Below are positions 31,886-43,641 of a stretch of DNA of 64,000 nucleotides, in pieces. This DNA is from Tragulus kanchil. Lineage: Eukaryota; Chordata; Mammalia; Artiodactyla; Tragulidae. Made by a program: the position numbers and the translations under genes. A model generated the notes under the pieces. It worked only from the letters and a program-made list of their open reading frames with translations, ran no database searches and was not told the origin of the DNA. Location of the stretch: contig JAIOJX010000028.1 of assembly GCA_022376925.1 (NCBI GenBank), positions 67,917,001 through 67,981,000 on the forward strand, given 5' to 3'. Numbering within the stretch: the first letter of the stretch is position 1; the number at the start of each line of letters is the position of its first letter.

Positions 31886-34123
31886 GGAGAAGGCATTATA
31901 AAGAAACAGACTAATGGAGTCCACACATTTTTTTGGTGTGTACCTTATACTGTAGTTTCTTTGGGAAGCAGGAAGTACATTCAGTAAGTAGACATTTAGT
32001 GTACTTCATTACTTCTACCTCCCAGACGTTTCATATGTTTCTTATTTAGCTATTTTCAATAGTGGTAATGATTCTGACAACACTCAGAAACTATGATGGA
32101 ATAGTTTCTATTCGTTTGAACAGTGATGTTGATAATTTTAATATTTTCTGGGGACAGGCTGGGGAGAGGGTTTATAATTTTCCAAAGGGGATAAAACTAG
32201 GTTTCTACTTTTTTAAAATCAGATTTTAACTGCTAGTTCTATCATGAAGCAGAGAATTTTCTTGTACAAAGAGATGCTTTGTATTTCTTTTAGACCATCA
32301 AGTACCATGAGGGAAGTGACTAGGTCATTTTCCTAGAGTCTGGTGTAGAAGCTGCCAATCTATTTTTATTCATGAGAAAAAAGGGAGAAAGGAAGGATGC
32401 AAGTAAGTTTACTATTGGCTTTTGAAATCAGTTGGCCACATTTTCTTAAGTGAACCACAGGTCATAAATTTTGGAACTAGGTTCTAATTTTTGGAAAAAG
32501 CATAAATAACATGTCTGAGGGACAAGTCATTGGACAAGACAGTTCTCTCTTTTTCGCAATATTCACTGAGAAAGAACCATATAGCAGACCTAACTGCTGA
32601 TTCACTATGTTATTTGCTTTGGTCAGTGAAATGTGAACAACAGTGACTCGTAAGTCACTTCTCATGAAATTGCCTGTTTCTTCCTTTTTCTTCTGTCATG
32701 GTATCCAGTGACATTCTATAAAATCTGGGTCTTGAATGAGAGTAACTTTGAGCTGTTACTCCATGGAACATAGGAGCAGCCAATCACAGATGTTTGCAAG
32801 GAATAATTATCTTTATTCTAGATCCCTGAACTATATTTTGCTGCCAATAAAGTTAAAGTTCTAATTATTGGTCCCAATTATCTTATTGTTATTATTATTA
32901 TTTTTGCCAGAGTGAGTCAAATGCAAGCAATTTAATGAGCCTAAGAAAATAAAGAATTATTCTGAATGGTTCAAAGTCTATTCGAGGAGTGCTGAGATTG
33001 AAAAGTTCTAATTATGGAGAAGGCATTATAAAGAAACAGACTAATGGAGTCCACACATTTTTTGGTGTGTACCTTATACTGTAGTTTCTTTGGGAAGCAG
33101 GAAGTACATTCAGTAAGTAGACATTTAGTGTACTTCATTACTTCTACCTCCCAGACGTTTCATATGTTTCTTATTTAGCTATTTTCAATAGTGGTAATGA
33201 TTCTGACAACACTCAGAAACTATGATGGAATAGTTTCTATTCGTTTGAACAGTGATGTTGATAATTTTAATATTTTCTGGGGACAGGCTGGGAGAGGGTT
33301 TATAATTTTCCAAAGGGGATAAAACTAGGTTTCTACTTTTTTAAAATCAGATTTTAACTGCTAGTTCTATCATGAAGCAGAGAATTTTCTTGTACAAAGA
33401 GATGCTTTGTATTTCTTTTAGACCATCAAGTACCATGAGGGAAGTGACTAGGTCATTTTCCTAGAGTCTGGTGTAGAAGCTGCCAATCTATTTTTATTCA
33501 TGAGAAAAAAGGGAGAAAGGAAGGATGCAAGTAAGTTTACTATTGGCTTTTGAAATCAGTTGGCCACATTTTCTTAAGTGAACCACAGGTCATAAATTTT
33601 GGAACTAGGTTCTAATTTTTGGAAAAAGCATAAATAACATGTCTGAGGGACAAGTCATTGGACAAGACAGTTCTCTCTTTTTCGCAATATTCACTGAGAA
33701 AGAACCATATAGCAGACCTAACTGCTGATTCACTATGTTATTTGCTTTGGTCAGTGAAATGTGAACAACAGTGACTCGTAAGTCACTTCTCATGAAATTG
33801 CCTGTTTCTTCCTTTTTCTTCTGTCATGGTATCCAGTGACATTCTATAAAATCTGGGTCTTGAATGAGAGTAACTTTGAGCTGTTACTCCATGGAACATA
33901 GGAGCAGCCAATCACAGATGTTTGCAAGGAATAATTATCTTTATTCTAGATCCCTGAACTATATTTTTGCTGCCAATAAAGTTAAAGTTCTAATTATTGG
34001 TCCCAATTATCTTATTGTTATTATTATTATTTTTGCCAGAGTGAGTCAAATGCAAGCAATTTAATGAGCCTAAGAAAATAAAGAATTATTCTGAATGGTT
34101 CAAAGTCTATTCGAGGAGTGCTG
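31886..34123. repeat. Direct duplication D12 (shift 1130 to 1128)
   Basis: 31886-32992 recurs at 33016-34123, with one-base changes in T and G runs. The joint 32993-33015 (AGATTGAAAAGTTCTAATTA) is filler. The unit is unique AT-rich DNA with a TTATTATTATTA run (32885-32900 and 34013-34030). The longest frame is 62 codons with no domain. Confidence 0.97.
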
Positions 34124-34200
34124 GATTGTTTATTCTGGAAAGAAATGTTTCTTTTTCTAAATAGATGTTTAGAATGCATTATCTTGGAGAATAGTTTTCT
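32030..34200. other. Unique AT-rich DNA, no gene seen
   Basis: No transposon or gene recognised apart from the simple TTA run. About half of it is the second copy of D12. Confidence 0.6.
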
Positions 34201-34209
34201 AAAGGCACT

Positions 34210-34360
34210 TTCAGAATAGTGGTTGAGACAAAAGGTTCTGAAATCATTCTACATGGGCAAGAATCAAAGGTTTCTTATGTACTGTGTCACCTTGGGCAAA
34301 CTGTATAACCTCTCTGTATCTATAGGTATAATAACTGAACCCATCTCATAGAAGTGTCAG
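34210..34360 (+). mobile_element. MIR SINE
   Basis: Forward strand: AATAGTGGTTGAGACAAAAG, TGTGTCACCTTGGGCAAACT and AACCTCTCTGTATCTATAGG match the MIR head and core. Confidence 0.8.
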
Positions 34361-35339
34361 AAGTAGAGACCAAAAACTGGCAGCCAGGATATGAGGACAT
34401 GCATTCACATCATTTAATGAGAGAGAATTAATTCTAAAGCTTATTCTGACTGTCAAAGTACTTTTTGAAATGGTATTTAAGAATGAACAATCCTGGCTAG
34501 AGAAATAATAGAAAAATGTTAGATTCTGATGAATTATTTTAATGACAACTTTAGGCAAAACCAATCCTTATTATTTAAGGCTGGTGAAAACTATGCATTC
34601 ATATCCCACGTCTACAGGGAAGATTTTAACCCAAGGGGAGAAATTTGGATCATGAGTGACAAACCTCAGGCTGGCATATTGGGGGAAAATGTTTCCTTTT
34701 TTCAGGGTTTGGGTAGCTGGAGCTTGGATCCCAAGGGGAGGGAGACATTTTTCTAGCACTTACTGTAGGAAGGGTGCACACCAGGTCATGGGGGAGAGCC
34801 AAATAAGAAGAAATGACTAATGAAGGGGTTAAGGCTGTAAGAATGCCACAGTTAGGGTCCAGGTTTAAATCCTCAGCTTTGTAATTCCTTTATACTATTA
34901 TGAAGCCTCTGAAAAATCCTTGTATATGTTGTAGCATGGACGACTGCCATTCTGAAGAATCAAAAAAAGGGTGGTGCCCCTGTGAGGAACTTTGTGGTAC
35001 AGGCTAAATAGCATGGTTTATGGGGCTCCAGTCTCAAGAAAATAGTCGGTGGACACTTGAAGGAGTGGTGGTGATCATGAACCTGATCCCCATCTAAGAT
35101 AGTCTGTGAAAAGCAGAGTGAATCTGGAAAACACGCAAGTATTCTTTACAAATCCTCACAAACACTTAGGTACTGGAATCTGGTAGAATATTACAAATCT
35201 GGTTTAAGATTAAGCAATCTTGATTCAGACACTAAAGAGAAATGGGAGCTTATAACTTAGTGAAGTCTGGAATATTTGTTTAACACTATCACCACCGCCG
35301 CTACCACTACCATCATCATTATTATCTGTATAAACTGGA
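34361..35339. other. Unique DNA, no gene seen
   Basis: No recognisable repeat or coding pattern. The forward 75-codon frame at 34529-34756 overlaps a reverse frame and has no domain. A short trinucleotide-like stretch (CACCACCGCCGCTACCACTA) is at 35290-35309. Confidence 0.55.
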
Positions 35340-35434
35340 CTCACCAATCTGTAATGAAAAATAGAATTTGATTTTATATCAGATTCTTTTGGTAACAGCA
35401 GTAGAATGATAGACAGAAATTGCATCTCTCAGAG

Positions 35435-35660
35435 ACTCTTCTAGCTTTTTTTTATCATTTTTTTCAGGTTTCCAATGCTCCTAATGTCTTCAGTTCTTCT
35501 GCTCCAGCCTCTTTGTCTAATCCCAGTTGTTGCCTCTTCTGCCTCTACTCCTGCTGCCCTCTTGGCATAGTTATCCTCAGTGGGTGGGTAGCACTGACCC
35601 TGGCCATCTGGCATCTGGAAGGAAAACAAGTTTCCTCTTATTCCTCAGAGCACCAGTGAG
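35435..35660 (-). pseudogene. Possible processed pseudogene fragment, unidentified
   Basis: Reverse frame at 35441-35629 (62 codons), rich in Glu, Arg and Ala (for example VEAEEATTGI, RQRGWSRRTED). It ends in an A-rich run interrupted by GATG, which could be an eroded poly(A) tail. I do not recognise a parent gene and the forward strand has an 80-codon frame over the same bases, so this may be chance. D13 copy at 36563-36788. Confidence 0.2.
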
Positions 35661-35895
35661 ACCAGGCTGTGACTTTTTATAAGCCATTAGAATGTTTCAG
35701 GTACAAATTTAAACTGTCATGTTTATTACTCTTGGAGCCATCAGAGCCCAGAATCAAAGACTGAATGCTTGCCTCACCCTAAGTAGGCCTCCAGATAGCT
35801 AAAGCTCACCCATTTGTCAGCACCAGTAGGATTCTTGAAAAAATCACTGTATTTCAGCTGTGCATGTTCCATCCCTGTCCTCACTCTCACATTTT

Positions 35896-36167
35896 TATTT
35901 TTTTCGGCCACTTCTATTGATCTTTCATTTATTTATCTTTGTTCTTTGGCCTGTGTGGGCCTCCCGTCACTATGGCCTCTCTCATCACAGAGCATTAGCT
36001 CATTAACATTAGCTCTGGGCACATGCGCTCCAGAGCTCCGGCTGGGTAGTTGGACACATCAGTCCAGCAGCTCCACAGCACGTGGGATCTTCCCAGGCCA
36101 GGGGTTGAACCAGTGCCCCTTGACCTGCAAGGTGGTGTCCTTACCCACTGCACCACCAGGGAAGCCC
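35896..36167 (-). mobile_element. tRNA-derived SINE (CHR-like)
   Basis: Reverse strand; head CCAGGGAAGCCC ends at 36167. It has a small internal duplication (CATTAGCTC at 35993-36001; ACATTAGCTC near 36006-36015) and an eroded tail. Confidence 0.9.
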
Positions 36168-37023
36168 CACCTTCACATCTTTTTCCTGCCATACCTAACT
36201 TGATGTCTTGCCTCAGGATTTAACATGTTCTAACAGGAGGGACAGTAAGTTATACCCCTCTCTTCAGAGGGAAATTCCTATTTTAGCACCAGGCACATGG
36301 CTGCAATAAAACAGTCACAATAGTTGATGGTATATGTACAATCATGTGGCATATTAAATCTTAAATAGCATTGCATGAAAAGTGCCAGCATCCAGTCAAG
36401 TTTCTTCTCAAAATCTGTGCTGCATTGTGGAACAGGCAGAGCATCGGTTCTGCCTGACAATTAATCATCTGGTCTCACCAATCTGTAATGAAAATAGAAT
36501 TTGATTTTATATCAGATTCTTTTGGTAACAACAGTAGAATGATAGACAGAAATCTCTCAGAGACTCTTCTAGCTTTTTTTTATCATTTTTTTCAGGTTTC
36601 CAATGCTCCTAATGTCTTCAGTTCTTCTGCTCCAGCCTCTTTGTCTAATCCCAGTTGTTGCCTCTTCTGCCTCTACTCCTGCTGCCCTCTTGGCATAGTT
36701 ATCCTCAGTGGGTGGGTAGCACTGACCCTGGCCATCTGGCATCTGGAAGGAAAACAAGTTTCCTCTTATTCCTCAGAGCACCAGTGAGACCAGGCTGTGA
36801 CTTTTTATAAGCCATTAGAATGTTTCAGGTACAAATTTAAACTGTCATGTTTATTACTCTTGGAGCCATCAGAGCCCAGAATCAAAGACTGAATGCTTGC
36901 CTCACCCTAAGTAGGCCTCCAGATAGCTAAAGCTCACCCATTTGTCAGCACCAGTAGGATTCTTGAAAAAATCACTGTATTTCAGCTGTGCATGTTCCAT
37001 CCCTGTCCTCACTCTCACATTTT

Positions 37024-37295
37024 TATTTTTTTCGGCCACTTCTATTGATCTTTCATTTATTTATCTTTGTTCTTTGGCCTGTGTGGGCCTCCCGTCACTA
37101 TGGCCTCTCTCATCACAGAGCATTAGCTCATTAACATTAGCTCTGGGCACATGCGCTCCAGAGCTCCGGCTGGGTAGTTGGACACATCAGTCCAGCAGCT
37201 CCACAGCACGTGGGATCTTCCCAGGCCAGGGGTTGAACCAGTGCCCCTTGACCTGCAAGGTGGTGTCCTTACCCACTGCACCACCAGGGAAGCCC
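37024..37295 (-). mobile_element. tRNA-derived SINE, D13 copy
   Basis: Copy of 35896-36167 including the same internal duplication, displaced 1128 bases. Confidence 0.9.
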
Positions 37296-37310
37296 CACCT
37301 TCACATCTTT

Positions 37311-39550
37311 TTCCTGCCATACCTAACTTGATGTCTTGCCTCAGGATTTAACATGTTCTAACAGGAGGGACAGTAAGTTATACCCCTCTCTTCAGAGGGA
37401 AATTCCTATTTTAGCACCAGGCACATGGCTGCAATAAAACAGTCACAATAGTTGATGGTATATGTACAATCATGTGGCATATTAAATCTTAAATAGCATT
37501 GCATGAAAAGTGCCAGCATCCAGTCAAGTTTCTTCTCAAAATCTGTGCTGCATTGTGGAACAGGCAGAGCATCGGTTCTGCCTGACAATTAATCAAGACT
37601 CTGGTCTCAGCAAAAGGCCAAGATGCATGCCAAATGCTAAATACTGTTTCTCTAGTTTTTCTATAGCTTAGTGTTGTGAAGCATTACTAAAATTTAGTGT
37701 GTCTTCTCATTGAGGAATCTTCACAAACTATAGGACTCCCCAGATGGTCCTTCTTAGTATAAAGGAAAGTTTACCCATTTCCACCCCAAAAGCATAAATT
37801 GCTACTGATCCTAAAATAGTAAATTTCTTATATGGGATGCTAAGAGCCAGACTTTGTTAGGTGGGTTTGATTCTAATATGTCCAAATTTAATAACTGGTT
37901 TCTGCATAGGCACTGACCAATTTCTGTTCCTATAGGATTAAAAAATGTGCATAGATTGCTATTTTATGTTGTTCTAAAGTTAGAATAAAAACACAAAGTT
38001 GTATTAACGACTAAGAAAATTCTAAAGCTAGAGTAAATATTTTTGAATCATTTATTTATATATTCTTTAGTAGACCTAAACTTTATATTATGTTAATATG
38101 GATTTCTGTAAGGGTTACTTAAATACCACTGATTTCACAAAATTTCTTTTAAATAGGAAGTTAGAAATACTTAAAATAGTTCATTGAGAGTACCTTCCCC
38201 AAATCCTGTAAAGGAAACTTTTATTTCCATCTCATGAACATTACATAGTGACTATAAATCCTGGTAATTGAAGGGTCAGTTTTGATTCTGGGCCAGTTTG
38301 GATTCCTTGTTGCATTGCTCTAGTTTCGATGATTAATTTTGTTCTCTCTTTAATGTCTTATCTCACAATATTCTGGCTAGGAGGTATTCTTTCAAAGCCC
38401 TTAATACAATTGTTTTTAAGTTGATCTTGAAAATTCTGAATATTGTACCCTCCCCCCCATCAATTTTCCTGCCATACCTAACTTGAGGGATTTAACATGT
38501 TCTAACAGGAGGGACAGTAAGTTATACCCCTCTCTTCAGAGGAAATTCCTATTTTAGCACCAGGCACATGGCTGCAATAAAACAGTCACAATAGTTGATG
38601 GTATATGTACAATCATGTGGCATATTAAATCTTAAATAGCATTGCATGAAAAGTGCCAGCATCCAGTCAAGTTTCTTCTCAAAATCTGTGCTGCATTGTG
38701 GAACAGGCAGAGCATCGGTTCTGCCTGACAATTAATCAAGACTCTGGTCTCAGCAAAAGGCCAAGATGCATGCCAAATGCTAAATACTGTTTCTCTAGTT
38801 TTTCTATAGCTTAGTGTTGTGAAGCATTACTAAAATTTAGTGTGTCTTCTCATTGAGGAATCTTCACAAACTATAGGACTCCCCAGATGGTCCTTCTTAG
38901 TATAAAGGAAAGTTTACCCATTTCCACCCCAAAAGCATAAATTGCTACTGATCCTAAAATAGTAAATTTCTTATATGGGATGCTAAGAGCCAGACTTTGT
39001 TAGGTGGGTTTGATTCTAATATGTCCAAATTTAATAACTGGTTTCTGCATAGGCACTGACCAATTTCTGTTCCTATAGGATTAAAAAATGTGCATAGATT
39101 GCTATTTTATGTTGTTCTAAAGTTAGAATAAAAACACAAAGTTGTATTAACGACTAAGAAAATTCTAAAGCTAGAGTAAATATTTTTGAATCATTTATTT
39201 ATATATTCTTTAGTAGACCTAAACTTTATATTATGTTAATATGGATTTCTGTAAGGGTTACTTAAATACCACTGATTTCACAAAATTTCTTTTAAATAGG
39301 AAGTTAGAAATACTTAAAATAGTTCATTGAGAGTACCTTCCCCAAATCCTGTAAAGGAAACTTTTATTTCCATCTCATGAACATTACATAGTGACTATAA
39401 ATCCTGGTAATTGAAGGGTCAGTTTTGATTCTGGGCCAGTTTGGATTCCTTGTTGCATTGCTCTAGTTTCGATGATTAATTTTGTTCTCTCTTTAATGTC
39501 TTATCTCACAATATTCTGGCTAGGAGGTATTCTTTCAAAGCCCTTAATAC
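37311..39550. repeat. Direct duplication D14 (shift 1155 to 1143)
   Basis: 37311-38407 recurs at about 38464-39550. The start of the right copy is damaged (ACTTGAGGGATTTAAC against a 10-base-longer left copy). The 56-base joint 38408-38463 includes a C-run and ends in a degraded form of 37291-37310. Confidence 0.97.
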
Positions 39551-39666
39551 TGATGGTAGATTTCATGAGTCTTTTCATGGCCAAATGTTGAAAGAATACG
39601 TTATGAAACTTCTGTGAATATATTTGAAAGATCTGCTTTGTTTCGATATGCTCTGATAAATGGCTA
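37600..39666. other. Unique AT-rich DNA, no gene seen
   Basis: No recognisable repeat or gene. About half is the second copy of D14. Confidence 0.6.
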
Positions 39667-39667
39667 T

Positions 39668-39890
39668 GTAAGAGCAGTGTCTACTTTGAAGTCAAATTAC
39701 CTAGATTTTTTTATCCTGACTCTGCCAGTTACAAGGTATGTGACTTTGCAGTGTTGCTTAGTATTCTAATGTCTCAGTTTCTTGACCTGTAATGTGATAA
39801 TAATAATAGCATCTACCTGATGGGGACATTATGAGAATTAAGTAGGATTCTATGTGTAGGTGTGTGTATCTTAAAACATTTTATGCATTA
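39668..39890 (+). mobile_element. MIR SINE
   Basis: Forward strand: AAGAGCAGTGTCTACTTTGA, CTCTGCCAGTTACAAGG and a (TAA)n stretch followed by ATTATGAGAATTAAG match MIR. D15 copy at 40806-41028. The following 40040-40730 is unique DNA without a gene. Confidence 0.85.
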
Positions 39891-40805
39891 AATAGATGTC
39901 ACCACTTAAAATTTTGGTCACAAAATGGTTTTCCAATGTAGTTGACAAAAAATATTGGTTGCCTGCCAATTTCTGCCTGCCATTCTAACCCTCTGTCTTT
40001 AATTTAGGTATTCTGTCCTGCATCTTTGCTCTGTAGGCTGTAACTGGTGTTTTGTTCTGAGATGAAGGAAAGAACAGGCTGAATTGGGAAATGTCAGTTA
40101 CAACCTGGAACCTAAACTGAAATCAGATCCCATTTGCATAACACTGTAATAACATCAGGCAAAGCTCCCTCCCCTTCCCATGGTGGTGTAGCACTTCCAA
40201 GAAATTATTCCTTAATCACTTCATGTCCAATATCCTGTGGGCTACAAGTGCCCTCCACAGCTAGGAGCATGGCCCTTTACCAGCAAGTTCTGGTAATTCA
40301 CTGATTTTGAACCTCTAATCATTTTTTGAAATAAAATCAACTATAAAAATCAACATTGTTACATAAAATATGGAAAAGTTAGAGGTCTTTACATGAGAGT
40401 CTTTTCTTTCAGACCACTCATGAAATCTGACATGTCTAACCTTCTGTAATCATGCTGTCAGTTCTAGACCACTGTTTCTAATTATAATATTTGACAGCTT
40501 TTCATCTCTTTGGCATTGACTAGATTATAAAAAAGATAGGAATAAAATATATCTTCTAACTGGCTTATTTCATGGGCTATGGTTTTTGGAACAGACTTTT
40601 GAAGTAGAATTTTGGAAGGAAGGAATATTGTACAAATACTGTAACAGTCTTAGAAGGGAATTGTTTTGTGAGCATTATGGCTGATAACAATGTGTTATCT
40701 TTCCTATAGACATGCTGAGGAACAGGATGTGTAGTATATAAAGCCATTTCTTTACCTTGGAGCCAAGCATCTTGAATTCAAATCTGACAATGTTGCATAC
40801 TGGTT

Positions 40806-41028
40806 GTAAGAGCAGTGTCTAGTTTGAAGTCAAATTACCTAGATTTTTTTATCCTGACTCTGCCAGTTACAAGGTATGTGACTTTGCAGTGTTGCTTAGT
40901 ATTCTAATGTCTCAGTTTCTTGACCTGTAATGTGATAATAATAATAGCATCTACCTGATGGGGACATTATGAGAATTAAGTAGGATTCTATGTGTAGGTG
41001 TGTGTATCTTAAAACATTTTATGCATTA
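40806..41028 (+). mobile_element. MIR SINE, D15 copy
   Basis: Same as 39668-39890, displaced 1138 bases. Confidence 0.85.
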
Positions 41029-41884
41029 AATAGATGTCACCACTTAAAATTTTGGTCACAAAATGGTTTTCCAATGTAGTTGACAAAAAATATTGGTTGC
41101 CTGCCAATTTCTGCCTGCCATTCTAACCCTCTGTCTTTAATTTAGGTATTCTGTCCTGCATCTTTGCTCTGTAGGCTGTAACTGGTGTTTTGTTCTGAGA
41201 TGAAGGAAAGAACAGGCTGAATTGGGAAATGTCAGTTACAACCTGGAACCTAAACTGAAATCAGATCCCATTTGCATAACACTGTAATAACATCAGGCAA
41301 AGCTCCCTCCCCTTCCCATGGTGGTGTAGCACTTCCAAGAAATTATTCCTTAATCACTTCATGTCCAATATCCTGTGGGCTACAAGTGCCCTCCACAGCT
41401 AGGAGCATGGCCCTTTACCAGCAAGTTCTGGTAATTCACTGATTTTGAACCTCTAATCATTTTTTGAAATAAAATCAACTATAAAAATCAACATTGTTAC
41501 ATAAAATATGGAAAAGTTAGAGGTCTTTACATGAGAGTCTTTTCTTTCAGACCACTCATGAAATCTGACATGTCTAACCTTCTGTAATCATGCTGTCAGT
41601 TCTAGACCACTGTTTCTAATTATAATATTTGACAGCTTTTCATCTCTTTGGCATTGACTAGATTATAAAAAAGATAGGAATAAAATATATCTTCTAACTG
41701 GCTTATTTCATGGGCTATGGTTTTTGGAACAGACTTTTGAAGTAGAATTTTGGAAGGAAGGAATATTGTACAAATACTGTAACAGTCTTAGAAGGGAATT
41801 GTTTTGTGAGCATTATGGCTGATAACAATGTGTTATCTTTCCTATAGACATGCTGAGGAACAGGATGTGTAGTATATAAAGCCA

Positions 41885-42110
41885 TTTCTTTACCTTGGAG
41901 CCAAGCATCTTGAATTCAAATCTGACAATGTTGCATACTGGTTGTAAGGTTTTAGTGTTTTTTCACTTAACCTCTTTCTTTGCTAGGTGGTAGCTAAAAC
42001 AGTGGTACAGTAATAATAACATTTAATTCATGGGATTGTTGTGAGTACTAAATAAGTTAATGTATGCGACAACTAGAAGGGTGTTGGGCATACAGTGACT
42101 GCTGGATGGT
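41885..42110 (+). mobile_element. MIR SINE
   Basis: Forward strand: GGAGCCAAGCATCTTGAATT, TTTTCACTTAACCTCTTTC, AATAATAACATTTAATTC and GGATTGTTGTGAGTACTAAA follow MIR from head to core. Its left end is also present at about 40747-40804 through D15. Confidence 0.8.
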
Positions 42111-42339
42111 GCTCTTACTGTATTTCCATCAAAGATCACCATATCTGAGTTGGCTTGTTCACATGGCACCTTAAGACAGTAGCAATCATCTTTTCTTTCT
42201 TTCTTTTCTCCAGATCTTGTCAGTCATTATGTTTATTGATTTTTAAAAAATAATCCTTCAGAAGTTTTTGTTCTGGTGGACACTAGCCTTTAGTCTTTTA
42301 TTATGTCCTCATTGGACTAATGCATTAGCTTTCTGTTTG

Positions 42340-42760
42340 ATTTCCACGGCTGCAGCCTTTACCCCTTTTACTGCCTGATCACTCTTCCTAAAAGTCAGAT
42401 CTAGCCCATCACTGTTCAGCTTTGGGTCTTTAGTAGTGCTCTATTTCTCTCAATATAAAATCCAGACCCTTAATCTTTATATTCAACTATGTAACTAGCC
42501 TCAACCTTGAAAATCCTTCAATTGTGCTGTTCTGCTCAGTATTCCTATAGCATTTTTTCCTTGATATCTGTTGCAAGTGTGTTCTTTCCTTTCTTTCTTT
42601 GGAATATTCCCTTGATTTCTTATCACTTGCATTTCAATTTTATATGTGCATATCACAATACATTATGTATGTTTTGAAGGAAAGGAGAAATTGCTGACAA
42701 CCTTCCCACACAAGACTCTGCATAAAGGAATTACTCAATAAATATTCATCAAGTGAATAC
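42340..42760 (+). mobile_element. L2 LINE 3' end
   Basis: Forward strand: a pyrimidine-rich early part (42360-42540), then ACTCAATAAATATTCATCAA near the end, the L2 pattern. Diverged. Confidence 0.65.
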
Positions 42761-43066
42761 TGCTCATGTTACACTGGGTGGAGTTTTCCTTCTTAAAGGA
42801 AGGTGGGTTTTCAAATTTCCTTAAATTTTCACATGAGTTGGTTGGGGACTGTCCCTTTTGGAACTGCTCAAACTCTCATCCTGTAATGTTAAATAACATC
42901 ATTCTAAAGACATACAGTTTTTACAGTATTTTTGGATGTCAACTTTTATATCTATTTCTTTCTGTTAATTAGTAATATTATTGTCCCCATCCTATGCCAG
43001 AGATTGTAGTAACTATTCTATATACATATTTCATTTCATTCTTACAACCCTGCACATCAAGACAAT
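42761..43066. other. Unique DNA, no gene seen
   Basis: The 68-codon forward frame at 42766-42972 has no recognisable domain. Confidence 0.55.
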
Positions 43067-43252
43067 GCTGTGCTGTGATTAGTCACTCAGTCTTTGCGGT
43101 CCCATGGACTGTAGCCCAACAGGCTCCTATGTCCATGGGGATTCTCCACGTAAAAATATTGGAGTGAGTTGCCATGCCCTCCTCCAGGGGATCTTCCCAA
43201 CCCAGGGACTGACAGGTCTCTGACATTGCAGGTGGATTCTTTACCTTGTGAG
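43067..43252 (-). mobile_element. Bov-tA-type SINE
   Basis: Reverse strand: AGTCACTCAGTCTTTGCGGT, GGGGATCTTCCCAACCCAGG and GGTGGATTCTTTACC. Confidence 0.88.
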
Positions 43253-43358
43253 CACTGGTAAAACCCGTGAAGACAATTTATTATAATCCTTATTTATGTA
43301 ACTGAAACCTAGATGGTTAAGTTACTTTCCCAAGATTTGTCAGCTTATATACAAATGG

Positions 43359-43580
43359 AGGCTTCACTGGTAGCTCAATGGTAAAGAATCGACTTACCAG
43401 CAAAAGAGATGCAGGTTCGATCCCTGAACCACTGAAAGACATGTGAGTTTGATCCCCTTGAGAAGGAAATGGCAACCCACTCCACTATTCTTGTTTGGAG
43501 CATCCCATGGACAGAAGGAACCTGGTGTGCTACCGTCCCTAGGATTATAAAAGGATCAGACACAAGTTAGAAACTAAACA
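43359..43580 (+). mobile_element. Bov-tA-type SINE
   Basis: Forward strand, starting GGAGGCTTCACTGGTAGCTC. It contains AGGAAATGGCAACCCACTCC and ends in the ATCAGACACAAGTTAG block. With 43067-43252 it forms an inverted pair about 106 bases apart. Confidence 0.88.
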
Positions 43581-43641
43581 TAAATTAGGACTTCTTGACT
43601 TTCAAACCATGGAGCTTCAAGCTAATGAAAATAAATAACAG

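Larger units (their letters stand above)
29838..32030. repeat. Direct duplication D11 (shift 1108 to 1105)
   Basis: 29838-30924 recurs at 30946-32030. The A-run in the SINE tail differs by 3 bases. The left copy loses CATTACT in its last 30 bases (30899 against 32006), then runs into a short joint (30925-30945). Confidence 0.97.
35340..37594. repeat. Direct duplication D13 (shift 1134 to 1128)
   Basis: 35340-36464 recurs at 36474-37594. The right copy lacks TGCATC near 36550 and one A near 36493. The joint (36465-36475) uses TCTGGTCTCA, present at 37601-37610 in the true continuation. Confidence 0.97.
39667..41948. repeat. Direct duplication D15 (shift 1138)
   Basis: 39667-40804 recurs at 40805-41942 with almost no change (CTACTTTG against CTAGTTTG). 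The joint is clean, with TGTAAG shared at both break points. Confidence 0.98.
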
